A DNA stretch of 7,258 nucleotides from Gemmatimonadota bacterium (GCA_028287205.1 JAQBQC010000193.1:1-7258), one strand, 5' to 3'. Counted from the first letter of the stretch, positions 1 through 6,197 are shown. Program-made: numbers and translations. Notes: generated from the sequence alone by a model not told the origin.

Positions 1-1803
1 AAGCCGTTTTCGAAGGTGCTCGACTGGCAGCCGCCGCGCGCGCAGTGGGTCACGGACGGTGAGCTCAACGCCTCCGTGAACTGCGTGGACCGGCATGCGC
101 GTGGCGCGCGGCGCGACAAGGCGGCGATCGTGTGGGAGGGCGAGCCGGGCGACACGCGCACGCTCACGTATGGAGAGCTGCTCGATGAGGTGAGCCGTTT
201 CGCCTCGGTGCTCGACAGCCTGGGCGTGAAGCGCGGCGATCGCGTCTCGATCTATCTGCCGATGATCCCCGAGGCCGCGATCGCGATGCTCGGTTGCGCG
301 CGCATCGGCGCGGTCCACTCGGTTGTGTTCGGCGGCTTCTCCGCGGAGTCACTGCGCGATCGCATCGTCGACGCGCAGGCGAAGGTGTTGATCACCGCGG
401 ATGGCGGATTTCGGCGCGGTCAGGTCGTGCCGCTCAAGAAGAACGCCGACGATGCCATCGCGCAAACACCCACGATCGAGCACGTGGTGGTCGTGCGACG
501 CACGGCGCAGCCGATTGGCGGAACACCCGCCGCGATGAAGGCCGGACGCGATCAGTGGTGGCACGACCTCATGGCCAAGGCGTCGGCGAATCGCCCCGCG
601 ACGGCGATGAACGCCGAGGAGATTCTGTTCACGCTCTACACGTCGGGAACGACGGGAAAGCCGAAGGGAATCGTCCACACCACGGGTGGCTATCTCACGC
701 AGTGCGCATTCACGACGAAGACGATCTTCGATCTCAAGGAAGACGATGTCTATTGGTGCACCGCCGATGTGGGGTGGGTAACGGGACACTCGTACATCGT
801 GTACGGCCCGCTGGCCAACGGCGCGACGTGCATGATGTACGAGGGCGCCCCGGACTGGCCCGCGAAGTCCAGATTCTGGGAGCTGTGCGAGAAATACGGC
901 GTCACGATCTTCTACACTGCTCCCACCGCCATCCGCGCATTCATGAAGTGGGGCTCGCAGCATCCCGAGAAGCACGACCTCTCGAAGCTGCGGCTGCTCG
1001 GATCAGTGGGCGAGCCGATAAATCCGGAAGCGTGGATGTGGTATCGCGAGCACATCGGAGGCGACCGCTGCCCGATCGTCGACACGTGGTGGCAAACGGA
1101 GACGGGCGCGATCATGATCGCGCCGCTCCCGGGAATCACGGAGACGACGCCCGGCAGCGCGACGGTCGCGTTCCCTGGAATATCCGCGGAGTTGCTCGAC
1201 GACAACGCGAAGCGGATTCCCGTGGGAGGAGGGCTGCTCGCGATCACGAAGCCGTGGCCGGGGATGCTGCGCACGATCTGGGGCGATGATGAGCGCTACG
1301 TGAAGACCTATTTCTCGAAGTGGCCCGGCCGCCCCGATCTCTACTTCCCCGGCGATGGCGCCAAGCGCGATGCCAACGGAAATTTCTGGATCCTCGGCCG
1401 CGTGGACGACGTGCTCAACGTCGCGGGACATCGCATCGGCACGATGGAGGTCGAGTCGGCGCTCGTCGATCATCCGGCGGTGGCCGAGGCGGCGGTGGTC
1501 GGGAAGGCGCACGAGCTCAAGGGCCAGGCGCTGGCCGCGTTCGTGACGCTGCGAGAGGGCAAAAAGCCAACGCCGGAGCTCAACGCCGAGCTGCGCGAGC
1601 ACGTCGCGAACAAAATCGGCGCAATCGCGAAGCCGGACGACATAATCTTCAGCGCCGATCTGCCAAAGACGCGCTCGGGCAAAATCATGCGCCGCCTTCT
1701 ACGCGACATCGCCGAGGGCCGCGCTCTCGGCGACACGACCACACTCGCCGATCCGGCGGTGGTAGCTGCGCTGAAGGATCAATACGAGTCGCTCGAGAGC
1801 TAG
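1..1803 (+). CDS. acs: Acetyl-CoA synthetase (AMP-forming), 5'-truncated by the window edge
   Basis: Cytoplasmic enzyme that converts acetate, ATP and CoA to acetyl-CoA, AMP and PPi through an acetyl-adenylate. The reading frame is open to base 1 (KPFSK precedes the GTG at 16), so that GTG is internal. 600 residues are visible; the family is about 650, so roughly 50 N-terminal residues lie outside. Visible ANL-superfamily signatures, in visible numbering: P-loop-like [11 protein letters not shown] at 213-223, WWQTETG at 363-369 with the tryptophan pair typical of acetate-specific enzymes, [10 protein letters not shown] and [15 protein letters not shown] around the hinge, and a C-terminal PKTRSGK motif whose Lys561 is the adenylation lysine, the residue acetylated by Pat-type enzymes in other bacteria. 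All core motifs are intact and no frameshift is seen. It stands alone here: the next gene is 212 bases away behind a repeat. Assignment is firm; acetate rather than propionate preference is inferred from overall similarity. Confidence 0.96.
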   Translation, partial: KPFSKVLDWQPPRAQWVTDGELNASVNCVDRHARGARRDKAAIVWEGEPGDTRTLTYGELLDEVSRFASVLDSLGVKRGDRVSIYLPMIPEAAIAMLGCARIGAVHSVVFGGFSAESLRDRIVDAQAKVLITADGGFRRGQVVPLKKNADDAIAQTPTIEHVVVVRRTAQPIGGTPAAMKAGRDQWWHDLMAKASANRPATAMNAEEILFTLYTSGTTGKPKGIVHTTGGYLTQCAFTTKTIFDLKEDDVYWCTADVGWVTGHSYIVYGPLANGATCMMYEGAPDWPAKSRFWELCEKYGVTIFYTAPTAIRAFMKWGSQHPEKHDLSKLRLLGSVGEPINPEAWMWYREHIGGDRCPIVDTWWQTETGAIMIAPLPGITETTPGSATVAFPGISAELLDDNAKRIPVGGGLLAITKPWPGMLRTIWGDDERYVKTYFSKWPGRPDLYFPGDGAKRDANGNFWILGRVDDVLNVAGHRIGTMEVESALVDHPAVAEAAVVGKAHELKGQALAAFVTLREGKKPTPELNAELREHVANKIGAIAKPDDIIFSADLPKTRSGKIMRRLLRDIAEGRALGDTTTLADPAVVAALKDQYESLES

Positions 1804-2015
1804 CGCAACCCGTCCAAAGAAATGCTCCGCCGTAGCGGGATGAAGTTCCCGTGCACCGAGGGGCCTCTTCCGTTTGTGTCCGTTCAATCCGTTCGATCCG
1901 TTTCTCACACTGTTACGACCTTCCCGGCGGCAGTCGCGAAATCGTCCGCGGTTGCGCAATGCAGGCACTAACAATTTGATGATACGGATTAAACGGATTG
2001 AACGGACACTAACGG
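1804..2015. other. Intergenic region with GxxExxY-associated repeat
   Basis: A 212-base gap between acs and the GxxExxY gene. I see no credible gene in it: the open frames that cross it are arginine/proline-rich or continue as shadows. The part next to acs (1804-1864) holds only a weak 5-bp hairpin (CGGGA 1836-1840 with TCCCG 1847-1851), not followed by a T-run, so no convincing terminator. From 1865 on it is dominated by the long inverted repeat listed separately. The 82-base loop between the arms could hold a promoter for the downstream gene; the best match is TTGCGC at 1952 and TTTGAT at 1975 with 17-base spacing, which is weak. Confidence 0.6.
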
Positions 2016-2016
2016 A
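1869..2016. repeat. 33-bp imperfect inverted repeat made of TCCGTT units, overlapping the next start codon
   Basis: Arm 1869-1901 pairs with arm 1984-2016. Thirty of 33 positions are Watson-Crick pairs, one more is G-T (1895/1990), and only 1875/2010 and 1894/1991 fail. The central 18 bases (1876-1893 with 1992-2009) are a perfect match. Each arm is itself a run of four short units: TCCGTT spaced 9-10 bases apart on the left (1869, 1879, 1888, 1897) and the complementary ACGGA on the right. After one mismatch, three more pairs (1865-1867 with 2018-2020) extend the stem. The A of the GxxExxY ATG at 2016 is the last base of the right arm, so a transcript starting upstream of 1869 could sequester the ribosome-binding region. 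Arms, units and pairing are read directly; a regulatory or mobile role is inference. Confidence 0.85.
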
Positions 2017-2438
2017 TGAGCTCCGATCGCGAGAGTGGGCTAGTCGAGGAGGCCCTGACGCACTCCGTTATCCGCGCTTTCTACAACGCGCATAAAGAGC
2101 TCGGGTTCGGATTTCGTGAATATCTCTATGCGCTCGCGTTGGAGCGGGAGCTGGCAGCCATGGGGCATCGGGTCGATCGTGAGGTCGGCGTCATGGTCTA
2201 CTACCGAGGAGAGCCACTTGCCTGGCAGACACTCGACATGATCGTCGATGAGAAGCTCGTTCTCGAGACCAAGGCAACGGAGCGCCTGCATCCCAATGCA
2301 AGGCGGCAGCTATTCAGTTACCTGTGCGCGACGCACCTGGAAGTTGGGCTCCTTCTGCATTTCGGGCGGGAGCCGAAGTTCTATCGCGTGATCTGTGAGA
2401 ATCGGTTCAAGCGCCACCGAAATGGGGATCGCTGCTAG
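2016..2438 (+). CDS. GxxExxY-family protein, PD-(D/E)XK nuclease-like
   Basis: 140-residue member of the GxxExxY family (the PDDEXK_3 type of the PD-(D/E)XK superfamily). The signature is present as GFREYLY at 32-38 inside ELGFGFREYLYALALERELAAMG. The nuclease-like core follows: Asp74 in LDMIVDEKL, Glu84-x-Lys86 in LVLETKA, then RQLFSYL with a Q98-xxx-Y102 helix as in RecB-like nucleases, and a final LLLHFGREPKFYRVI strand. Length and order match the family, so it looks complete and potentially active. The physiological role of the family is not established and I do not assign one. The ATG at 2016 has no Shine-Dalgarno match; it is formed by the last repeat unit (AACGG followed by ATG) of the upstream inverted repeat. 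It is a lone gene, convergent with the GNAT gene 16 bases downstream. Confidence 0.9.
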   Translation: MSSDRESGLVEEALTHSVIRAFYNAHKELGFGFREYLYALALERELAAMGHRVDREVGVMVYYRGEPLAWQTLDMIVDEKLVLETKATERLHPNARRQLFSYLCATHLEVGLLLHFGREPKFYRVICENRFKRHRNGDRC

Positions 2439-2454
2439 AGTCGGATCCCGATCT

Positions 2455-2985
2455 TTACGGCTTGCTGCCTCCGATGCGCTTCCAGTAGATCTTCGTGCCA
2501 GTGAGCTCGCCGAAGGGTGTGAGCGCGTAGTCCGGGATCTCGCCGGTGAGCGTGAAGCCGTGGCGCTCGTAGAGGCGCGACGCGCCATCGACCGTTGCTG
2601 TGTCGAGCACGAGAAGCGTGCGTCCGTGCTCCACTGCCAGCTTCTCCAGCTCGCGCATCAGAGCCGACGCAATACCTCTTCCCCGGTGACTCGGCCGCGT
2701 CATCATCTTCGCGACCTCGGCGCGATGCGGCTGATTCGGCGGACAGTCGAGCAGCAGCGTCACGGTCGCCACCAGCGCCTCGCCATCCCAGGCACCGAGG
2801 ATCACTCGCTCGCCACGTGATGCCGCGGCCAGCGCGCGATTCCAGAAGGCCGCTGCGCGCTCCGGCTCGAGCGGGTGCATGAAGCTCACCGATCCATTGT
2901 TCGCGACGACCTCGATCATCATCGCACTGAGCGCCTCGCTGATCTTCGGCGAGGCGCTCAGGTGTTTGATCTCGATCCCGGACAC
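2455..2985 (-). CDS. GNAT-family N-acetyltransferase
   Basis: 176-residue cytoplasmic acetyl-CoA-dependent N-acetyltransferase of the GNAT fold; substrate unknown. Motif A is clear at 89-120: AEVAKMMTRPSHRGRGIASALM, with the acyl-CoA pyrophosphate loop R101-x-x-G104-x-A106. Motif B is seen as SRLYERHGFTLTGE at 137-149, with Tyr139 in the position often used as general acid. The N-terminal VVANNGSVSFMHPL stretch and the C-terminal IPDYALTPFGELTGTKIYWK strand complete the fold. The start is GTG at 2985; an in-frame stop 18 bases upstream leaves no earlier choice, and the Shine-Dalgarno match is weak. It begins 15 bases after the stop of the 3001-3453 gene on the same strand, so the two are probably co-transcribed. 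Family call is firm; the target could be a small amine, an antibiotic or a protein N-terminus. Confidence 0.92.
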   Translation of the reverse strand: MSGIEIKHLSASPKISEALSAMMIEVVANNGSVSFMHPLEPERAAAFWNRALAAASRGERVILGAWDGEALVATVTLLLDCPPNQPHRAEVAKMMTRPSHRGRGIASALMRELEKLAVEHGRTLLVLDTATVDGASRLYERHGFTLTGEIPDYALTPFGELTGTKIYWKRIGGSKP

Positions 2986-3000
2986 GTTCGTCCGCGTACG

Positions 3001-3453
3001 TCAGGCGCGACGAATCGTGCGCACTCGCGCGTCGGACGCGTCGTCGAGGCGGAGCGGTGGACGTCCCGTCTCCTCCGGTCGCGTGCTTTCCGCGCTGCGG
3101 CGGTGGTACGGCACGAGATCCTCGCCGAGGACGACGAGGGTGCGCGTCACCACCGTGCTGGCGAGCGGCTCGGGAATTCCCATCACGCGCACGTACGTCT
3201 CGATGGCGCGATCGAACGGAAGGTCCTCGGCGAGATTGTCGACGAACATGAGTGCGTTCTCGACGTGCGCCTGCACGACGGACTCTTCGGCCCGCGCCTG
3301 CGCGAGTCGCAACCGCTTGTCCGCAGAGGGGTTGAGCTTTCGGGAAAATATTCGTTCAGGGAACAGCTGACCCAGCATGCGTGCTCCGATTAAAGAGATC
3401 GTCCGGTTGGCGCTGCCTTGCCTTGCGGACTCAGGAGGCATAGCGCGTACCAT
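3001..3453 (-). CDS. Hypothetical protein, 150 aa, upstream of and likely co-transcribed with the GNAT gene
   Basis: I do not recognise this family. The frame also opens at a GTG at 3468, but the ATG at 3453 is preferred because GGAGG (3462-3466) lies 8 bases upstream of it and would be inside the coding region of the longer form. The protein has no signal peptide or membrane segment. Residues 45-110 are helical in character, with an acidic stretch AEESVVQAHVENALMFVDNLAEDLPFDRAIETYVRVMGIPEPLASTVV, and the C-terminus (118-150) is Arg/Pro-rich and probably disordered. Codon choice and composition favour this strand over the arginine-rich open frames opposite it. The GNAT gene follows after 15 bases, which suggests shared expression. 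A partner or substrate role for the acetyltransferase is possible but only suggested by position. Confidence 0.7.
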   Translation of the reverse strand: MVRAMPPESARQGSANRTISLIGARMLGQLFPERIFSRKLNPSADKRLRLAQARAEESVVQAHVENALMFVDNLAEDLPFDRAIETYVRVMGIPEPLASTVVTRTLVVLGEDLVPYHRRSAESTRPEETGRPPLRLDDASDARVRTIRRA

Positions 3454-3460
3454 CGCGCAT

Positions 3461-3466
3461 CCCTCC
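3461..3466 (-). promoter_or_regulatory. Ribosome binding site that sets the start of the 150-aa gene
   Basis: On the minus strand GGAGGG (3466 to 3461) precedes the ATG at 3453 with 7-8 bases spacing. It is the best Shine-Dalgarno match in the window and argues against the longer frame starting at GTG 3468, which would overlap it. Confidence 0.65.
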
Positions 3467-3489
3467 ACTTAGTAAACGACGGAAGCCCT

Positions 3490-3544
3490 GCAACCGGCAC
3501 CAATTGTATCACTCAGCGGCCATACCGTCCATACGGCCGGTTGC
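3490..3544. repeat. 9-bp inverted repeat bracketing the putative promoter
   Basis: GCAACCGGC (3490-3498) and GCCGGTTGC (3536-3544) are perfect inverted copies 37 bases apart. Both putative promoter boxes lie between the arms. The right arm can alternatively form a local hairpin (GCCGG 3536-3540 with CCGGC 3544-3548), and CGGCC 3517-3521 can pair with GGCCG 3535-3539. It might be a pair of operator half-sites or a switchable stem in the divergent intergenic region; GC-rich chance pairing cannot be excluded. Confidence 0.4.
3503..3531 (-). promoter_or_regulatory. Putative sigma70-type promoter for the 150-aa/GNAT pair
   Basis: Read on the minus strand: TGGACG (3531-3526; four of six to TTGACA) and TACAAT (3508-3503; five of six to TATAAT), separated by exactly 17 bases. 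The -10 box lies about 50 bases from the ATG at 3453, leaving a short leader with the GGAGG site. The match is read from sequence; activity is inferred, and the host's consensus is unknown. Confidence 0.45.
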
Positions 3545-3637
3545 CGGCGAAGGTGTCACTTGGCTAATCAACGCTTCGGTGCAACTATTTGTTTGGGCCC
3601 GCGCGTTGGTGGGTTGACTTCGTCGATACAGGTTGCT

Positions 3638-4603
3638 GTGAAAGCTCTACGGTTTGACCGCTTTGGAAGCCTCGACGCGCTGCAGGTCGCGGATGTTCCC
3701 GTGCCCGTTCCCTGCGAGAACGAGGTGCTCGTGCGCGTTCGAGCCGCCGGAGTGAATCCGAGCGATGTAAAGAACGTACTCGGACGTTTCCCGCACACGT
3801 CGCTTCCCCGCACGCCCGGACGCGACTTCGCCGGCGTGGTGGAGAAGGGGCCCGAGGAATGGGTGGGACGCGAGGTGTGGGGAACCGGAGCGGAGCTCGG
3901 CTTCGCGCACGACGGCACGCACGCCGAGTATCTCGCGCTGCCTGCGGACGGACTCGCGCTCAAGCCGCAATCGCTCTCCTTTCCGCTCGCCGCGAGCTGC
4001 GGCGTGCCGTATACCACGGCGTGGACAGCGCTGCGCCGCGGCGGGCTGGTGGTGGCGGACCGGCGGCTCGTCGTGATCGGCGTGGGCGCGGTGGGAAGTG
4101 CCGCGATCGCGCTCGCGGGCGTGCTCGGCACGACGCGCATCGTCGCGGCCGTACGCGAGGCCGACCTCACGGAGTCGCTGCGCTCCAGTGGTGTGCCGAT
4201 CATCCTGCTCACTGATGCAAAGGCCTTCGCGAGCGGCGTGAGGACGCACTTCGAGGGCGGCGCGGACCTCATCTTCGACACGACGGGCTTCTGGGTGGAC
4301 GCGGCCGTGGGCGCGATCGCGGAGTTCGGGCGCATCACGACGATTGCAGCGCCGAAGGATGGACACGTGAATCTTCCGCTGCTCGATCTCTACCGCGTCG
4401 GCGGTGTGCTCGTGGGCGTCAACTCACTGATCTACGATGTCGAGGCGTGCGCGGGGATGCTCGATCCGATCGCCGACGCGTTCGACAACGACGAGATTCC
4501 GCCGCCCAAGCCGGTAACGGAGGTACCGCTCGAGAATGGTCCGTCCGTGTATCGCGCGATCGAAGCGGGGAGCACGGAGAAGTTCGTGTTCGCGATGCCC
4601 TGA
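3638..4603 (+). CDS. MDR-superfamily NAD(P)-dependent oxidoreductase (zinc-free, quinone-oxidoreductase-like)
   Basis: 321-residue medium-chain dehydrogenase/reductase. The N-terminal GroES-like domain shows VKALRFDRFGSLDALQVADVPVP at the start, GVNPSDVKNVLGRF at 38-51 and PRTPGRDFAGVVEKG at 58-71. The Rossmann domain has VVIGVGAVGSAA with GxGxxG at 148-153. There is no structural-zinc cysteine cluster, and the catalytic zinc cysteine is replaced by the NPSD context, so it should be zinc-independent and reduce a quinone or enone-like substrate; the actual substrate is unknown. The frame is open back to a TTG at 3560, but those 26 extra residues do not resemble the family and are less GC-rich; GTG at 3638, which gives the canonical VKA-F-G opening, is chosen, with only a weak AGGT upstream. 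It stands alone, convergent with the VKOR operon 19 bases downstream. Confidence 0.88.
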   Translation: MKALRFDRFGSLDALQVADVPVPVPCENEVLVRVRAAGVNPSDVKNVLGRFPHTSLPRTPGRDFAGVVEKGPEEWVGREVWGTGAELGFAHDGTHAEYLALPADGLALKPQSLSFPLAASCGVPYTTAWTALRRGGLVVADRRLVVIGVGAVGSAAIALAGVLGTTRIVAAVREADLTESLRSSGVPIILLTDAKAFASGVRTHFEGGADLIFDTTGFWVDAAVGAIAEFGRITTIAAPKDGHVNLPLLDLYRVGGVLVGVNSLIYDVEACAGMLDPIADAFDNDEIPPPKPVTEVPLENGPSVYRAIEAGSTEKFVFAMP

Positions 4604-4622
4604 GTCGCCCTGATCGCGCCGG

Positions 4623-5051
4623 CTATTCCGCTCGGCTCACCGCGCGCAGGTCCACCACACACACGGCGAGAATCACCACCCACAGGAGCGCTGACGTCAG
4701 GCACCAGATGCAAATCGCGTGAATGACGAACAGCTCCAGGTACGTGAGCCACGCGGAGAACAGCACGCTCCACCCCGCGAGCGCCACGAGCATGCGCGCG
4801 ATCGGCACGCTCTCCTCGCGCGACTCGCCGCTGCCGACCATCGCGAGGAGGAGCAGCGCGACGTAGGCCGCGAGTCCCCACGCCGCGATGGGAATGCCGA
4901 GCAGCATCGACCACTTGCTGGTGTTCACGGTCTCGCACGAGCCGATCGAGCAGCTCAGCACCCCGATCACGCCCACCTTGTAGAGCGTGAGATAGAGCGC
5001 GATGCAGATTCCGACGACGGCGAGCAGCGCGAGTGTCTGCCGCCGGCTCAC
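4623..5051 (-). CDS. Vitamin K epoxide reductase (VKOR) family membrane protein
   Basis: 142-residue integral membrane protein that, in bacteria, re-oxidises DsbA-like proteins and passes electrons to quinone. About four hydrophobic helices are visible: 7-26, 52-72, 86-106 and 109-133. Active-site CxxC is C114-I-W-C117 in the last helix. The periplasmic-side loop carries C34-x4-C39 in SCSIGSCETV, followed by the family's SKWSMLLGIPIAAWG segment with its conserved serine. All four family cysteines are therefore present. The frame is open far upstream, but that part is the shadow of dsbA; GTG at 5051 is chosen because it overlaps the TGA of the DsbA gene as GTGA and gives a short charged N-terminus before helix 1. 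Unlike cyanobacterial VKORs there is no fused thioredoxin domain; the partner is the coupled gene upstream. Confidence 0.93.
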   Translation of the reverse strand: MSRRQTLALLAVVGICIALYLTLYKVGVIGVLSCSIGSCETVNTSKWSMLLGIPIAAWGLAAYVALLLLAMVGSGESREESVPIARMLVALAGWSVLFSAWLTYLELFVIHAICIWCLTSALLWVVILAVCVVDLRAVSRAE

Positions 5052-5773
5052 TTCGTCGTGCTCTTCGCTTTCGTCGTGTCCGCCTTGGCGACGGCCGGCG
5101 CTTCCTTCGCGGCGCTGTCGACGTACGCCTTGAACACGTCGTAGCTCATCGCGCCGGGAATCAGTCGCGTCCCTATGACGAACGTCGGCGTCGACTGCAC
5201 CTTGCGGCGAGTCCCCTCGGCCTGATTCGCGAGAATGCGCGATTGGTGCGTCTGCGCGTCGAAGCACTTCTCCCACGTGTCCGTGTTGATCCCCATCGAC
5301 TTGACGTAGCCGAGGAAGATCTTCTTCGGATTGTCGGTGGCTTCGGTGTTCCACTCAGGCTGATTGCGGAAGAGCGCGTCGTGCATCTCCCAGAACTTGC
5401 CCTGATCGGCGGCACACGCGGCGGCGTTGGATGCCGCCATCGTGTTCTTGTGCATCGGCAGCGGGAAGTCGAAGAAGCGGTAGCTCGCGAGCCCCGCGTT
5501 CACGATGCGATTGCGCACGTCGGGCTCGGTGATCACGGCGAAGTTGCCGCACGCCGGACATTCGAAGTCGGCGAACTCCATGATCTGTACCGGCGCGTTC
5601 GCGTTGCCCATGAGATAGCCCTCGGCCGTCGCGGGCGTGATGGGCGCGGTGGTGACGTTCGCGCGCACCTTGGGAGCGCGCGCCGCGCGCACGATGAACA
5701 GCGCGCCGACGACGACCAGAAGACCCAGAACCACATAAAAGCGCTGTGGGGAATTACCCCGTTGCTTGTTCAC
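5048..5773 (-). CDS. Membrane-anchored DsbA-like thioredoxin-fold disulfide oxidoreductase
   Basis: 241-residue protein with a short basic N-terminus, one hydrophobic segment at about 13-28 (FYVVLGLLVVVGALFIV) acting as signal anchor, a linker, and an extracytoplasmic thioredoxin-fold domain. The active site is C72-P-A-C75 in EFADFECPACGNF; the cis-proline loop is STPTFVIG with Pro196; the helical insertion (AAACAADQGKFWEMHDALF) is typical of DsbA/DSBA-like proteins. The C-terminus is a low-complexity Lys/Ala/Thr tail. It should oxidise cysteines of exported proteins and be recycled by the VKOR whose GTG overlaps its stop. The frame also reaches an ATG at 5821, but GTG at 5773 overlaps the preceding gene's TGA as GTGA, the same junction as at the VKOR gene, so I prefer it; GTG 5776 is nearly equivalent. 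It could alternatively act as a reductant or isomerase. Confidence 0.92.
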   Translation of the reverse strand: MNKQRGNSPQRFYVVLGLLVVVGALFIVRAARAPKVRANVTTAPITPATAEGYLMGNANAPVQIMEFADFECPACGNFAVITEPDVRNRIVNAGLASYRFFDFPLPMHKNTMAASNAAACAADQGKFWEMHDALFRNQPEWNTEATDNPKKIFLGYVKSMGINTDTWEKCFDAQTHQSRILANQAEGTRRKVQSTPTFVIGTRLIPGAMSYDVFKAYVDSAAKEAPAVAKADTTKAKSTTK

Positions 5774-6075
5774 CACGCCGGATCGTCGTCCTCGTCCGCC
5801 GTCCACTCCTTTGTCTGCCATGGGCTCTCGCTTCTCTTTTGGGCGTCGTCCACGATTCGGCGATTTTCGGCGATATCGGGCGTGTCGTATGTCGCGCGCA
5901 CTTCGTAGTGAAACAGCTCGCTGCGAATGTCTCCGATGCGCTTGGTCAGCTCGCCGGCATAGCGCAGGAGCTCACCGCGCTCATCCAGCTCACCGATGCG
6001 CGCGGCCAACTCGCGCAACAATGCCTCGAGCTTGCGCGCTCGTTTGTCGTCGTACGTTTCCTCGGGTTCCGACAT
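5770..6075 (-). CDS. Hypothetical charged helical protein (101 aa), first gene of the DsbA/VKOR operon
   Basis: Not recognised as a named family. Residues 8-56 (DDKRARKLEALLRELAARIGELDERGELLRYAGELTKRIGDIRSELF) are strongly helical with heptad-like leucine/isoleucine spacing and many charged residues, so a coiled coil or helical bundle is likely. The C-terminus is tryptophan- and acid-rich (SPWQTKEWTADEDDDPAW). There is no signal sequence or membrane segment and no cysteine. The ATG at 6075 is chosen over an upstream TTG (6171) because GAGG (6086-6083) precedes it by 7 bases, and because the extra upstream residues overlap the divergent leader. Its TGA overlaps the DsbA GTG by 4 bases, which implies translational coupling and a possible link to the disulfide system; that link is inference only. 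Confidence 0.8.
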   Translation of the reverse strand: MSEPEETYDDKRARKLEALLRELAARIGELDERGELLRYAGELTKRIGDIRSELFHYEVRATYDTPDIAENRRIVDDAQKRSESPWQTKEWTADEDDDPAW

Positions 6076-6082
6076 GCTGCTG

Positions 6083-6086
6083 CCTC
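6083..6086 (-). promoter_or_regulatory. Ribosome binding site of the DsbA/VKOR operon's first gene
   Basis: GAGG on the minus strand with 7 bases to the ATG at 6075. It decides between this start and the longer frame beginning with TTG at 6171. Confidence 0.55.
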
Positions 6087-6140
6087 GGGTGGTGCACGGC
6101 CCGCACACACGGCCGTTCCGCGCGTCGCTCTCGAATTCTC

Positions 6141-6197
6141 CGAAAGCTACCGGGAGGATGATGTTGCGCAAGCAACCATCGCCCGCTGTAGCTTTCG
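6141..6197 (+). other. 57-nt imperfect hairpin with GCAA tetraloop in the divergent intergenic region
   Basis: Read outwards to the tip: CGAAAGCTAC (6141-6150) pairs with GTAGCTTTCG (6188-6197), 10 bp; CGGG (6151-6154) with CCCG (6182-6185), 4 bp; GATG (6157-6160) with CATC (6177-6180), 4 bp; GTTGC (6163-6167) with GCAAC (6172-6176), 5 bp; loop GCAA (6168-6171). That is 23 Watson-Crick pairs with only a CT bulge, an AG/G internal loop and an AT bulge. The tip is a GNRA tetraloop when read on the plus strand only (TTGC on the minus strand), which suggests plus-strand RNA. No T-run follows, so it is not an ordinary terminator. It ends 27 bases before the proposed start of the alpha/beta hydrolase. 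It may be a leader structure or a REP-like palindromic unit. Confidence 0.75.

Noticed and set aside
349..975. Long minus-strand open frame opposite acs (also 1003-1602 minus and 294-1289 plus in other frames).
   Set aside because: Arginine/histidine-rich translations with no domain, typical antisense shadows of a GC-rich gene; acs is unambiguous on the plus strand.
1836..1851. Small hairpin CGGGA/TCCCG after acs as a terminator.
   Set aside because: Five-bp stem with no following T-run.
2427..2453. GATCG/CGATC and TCGG/CCGA pairing between the convergent GxxExxY and GNAT genes as a terminator.
   Set aside because: Very short stems lying partly in coding sequence, without a T-tract of useful length.
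3568..4338. 256-codon minus-strand open frame opposite the MDR gene.
   Set aside because: Ser/Thr/Pro/Arg-rich low-information translation, a mirror of GC-rich coding sequence; the MDR fold is clear on the other strand.
4601..4639. Possible convergent terminator: TGAGTCG (4601-4607) with CGGCTCA (4633-4639).
   Set aside because: Only 7 pairs including a G-T, a 25-base loop, and no T-run on either strand; not convincing.
5033..5908. 291-codon plus-strand open frame over the DsbA gene.
   Set aside because: Shadow of a clearly identified thioredoxin-fold gene; composition is Arg/His/Val-rich with no motif and it ends in unrelated sequence.
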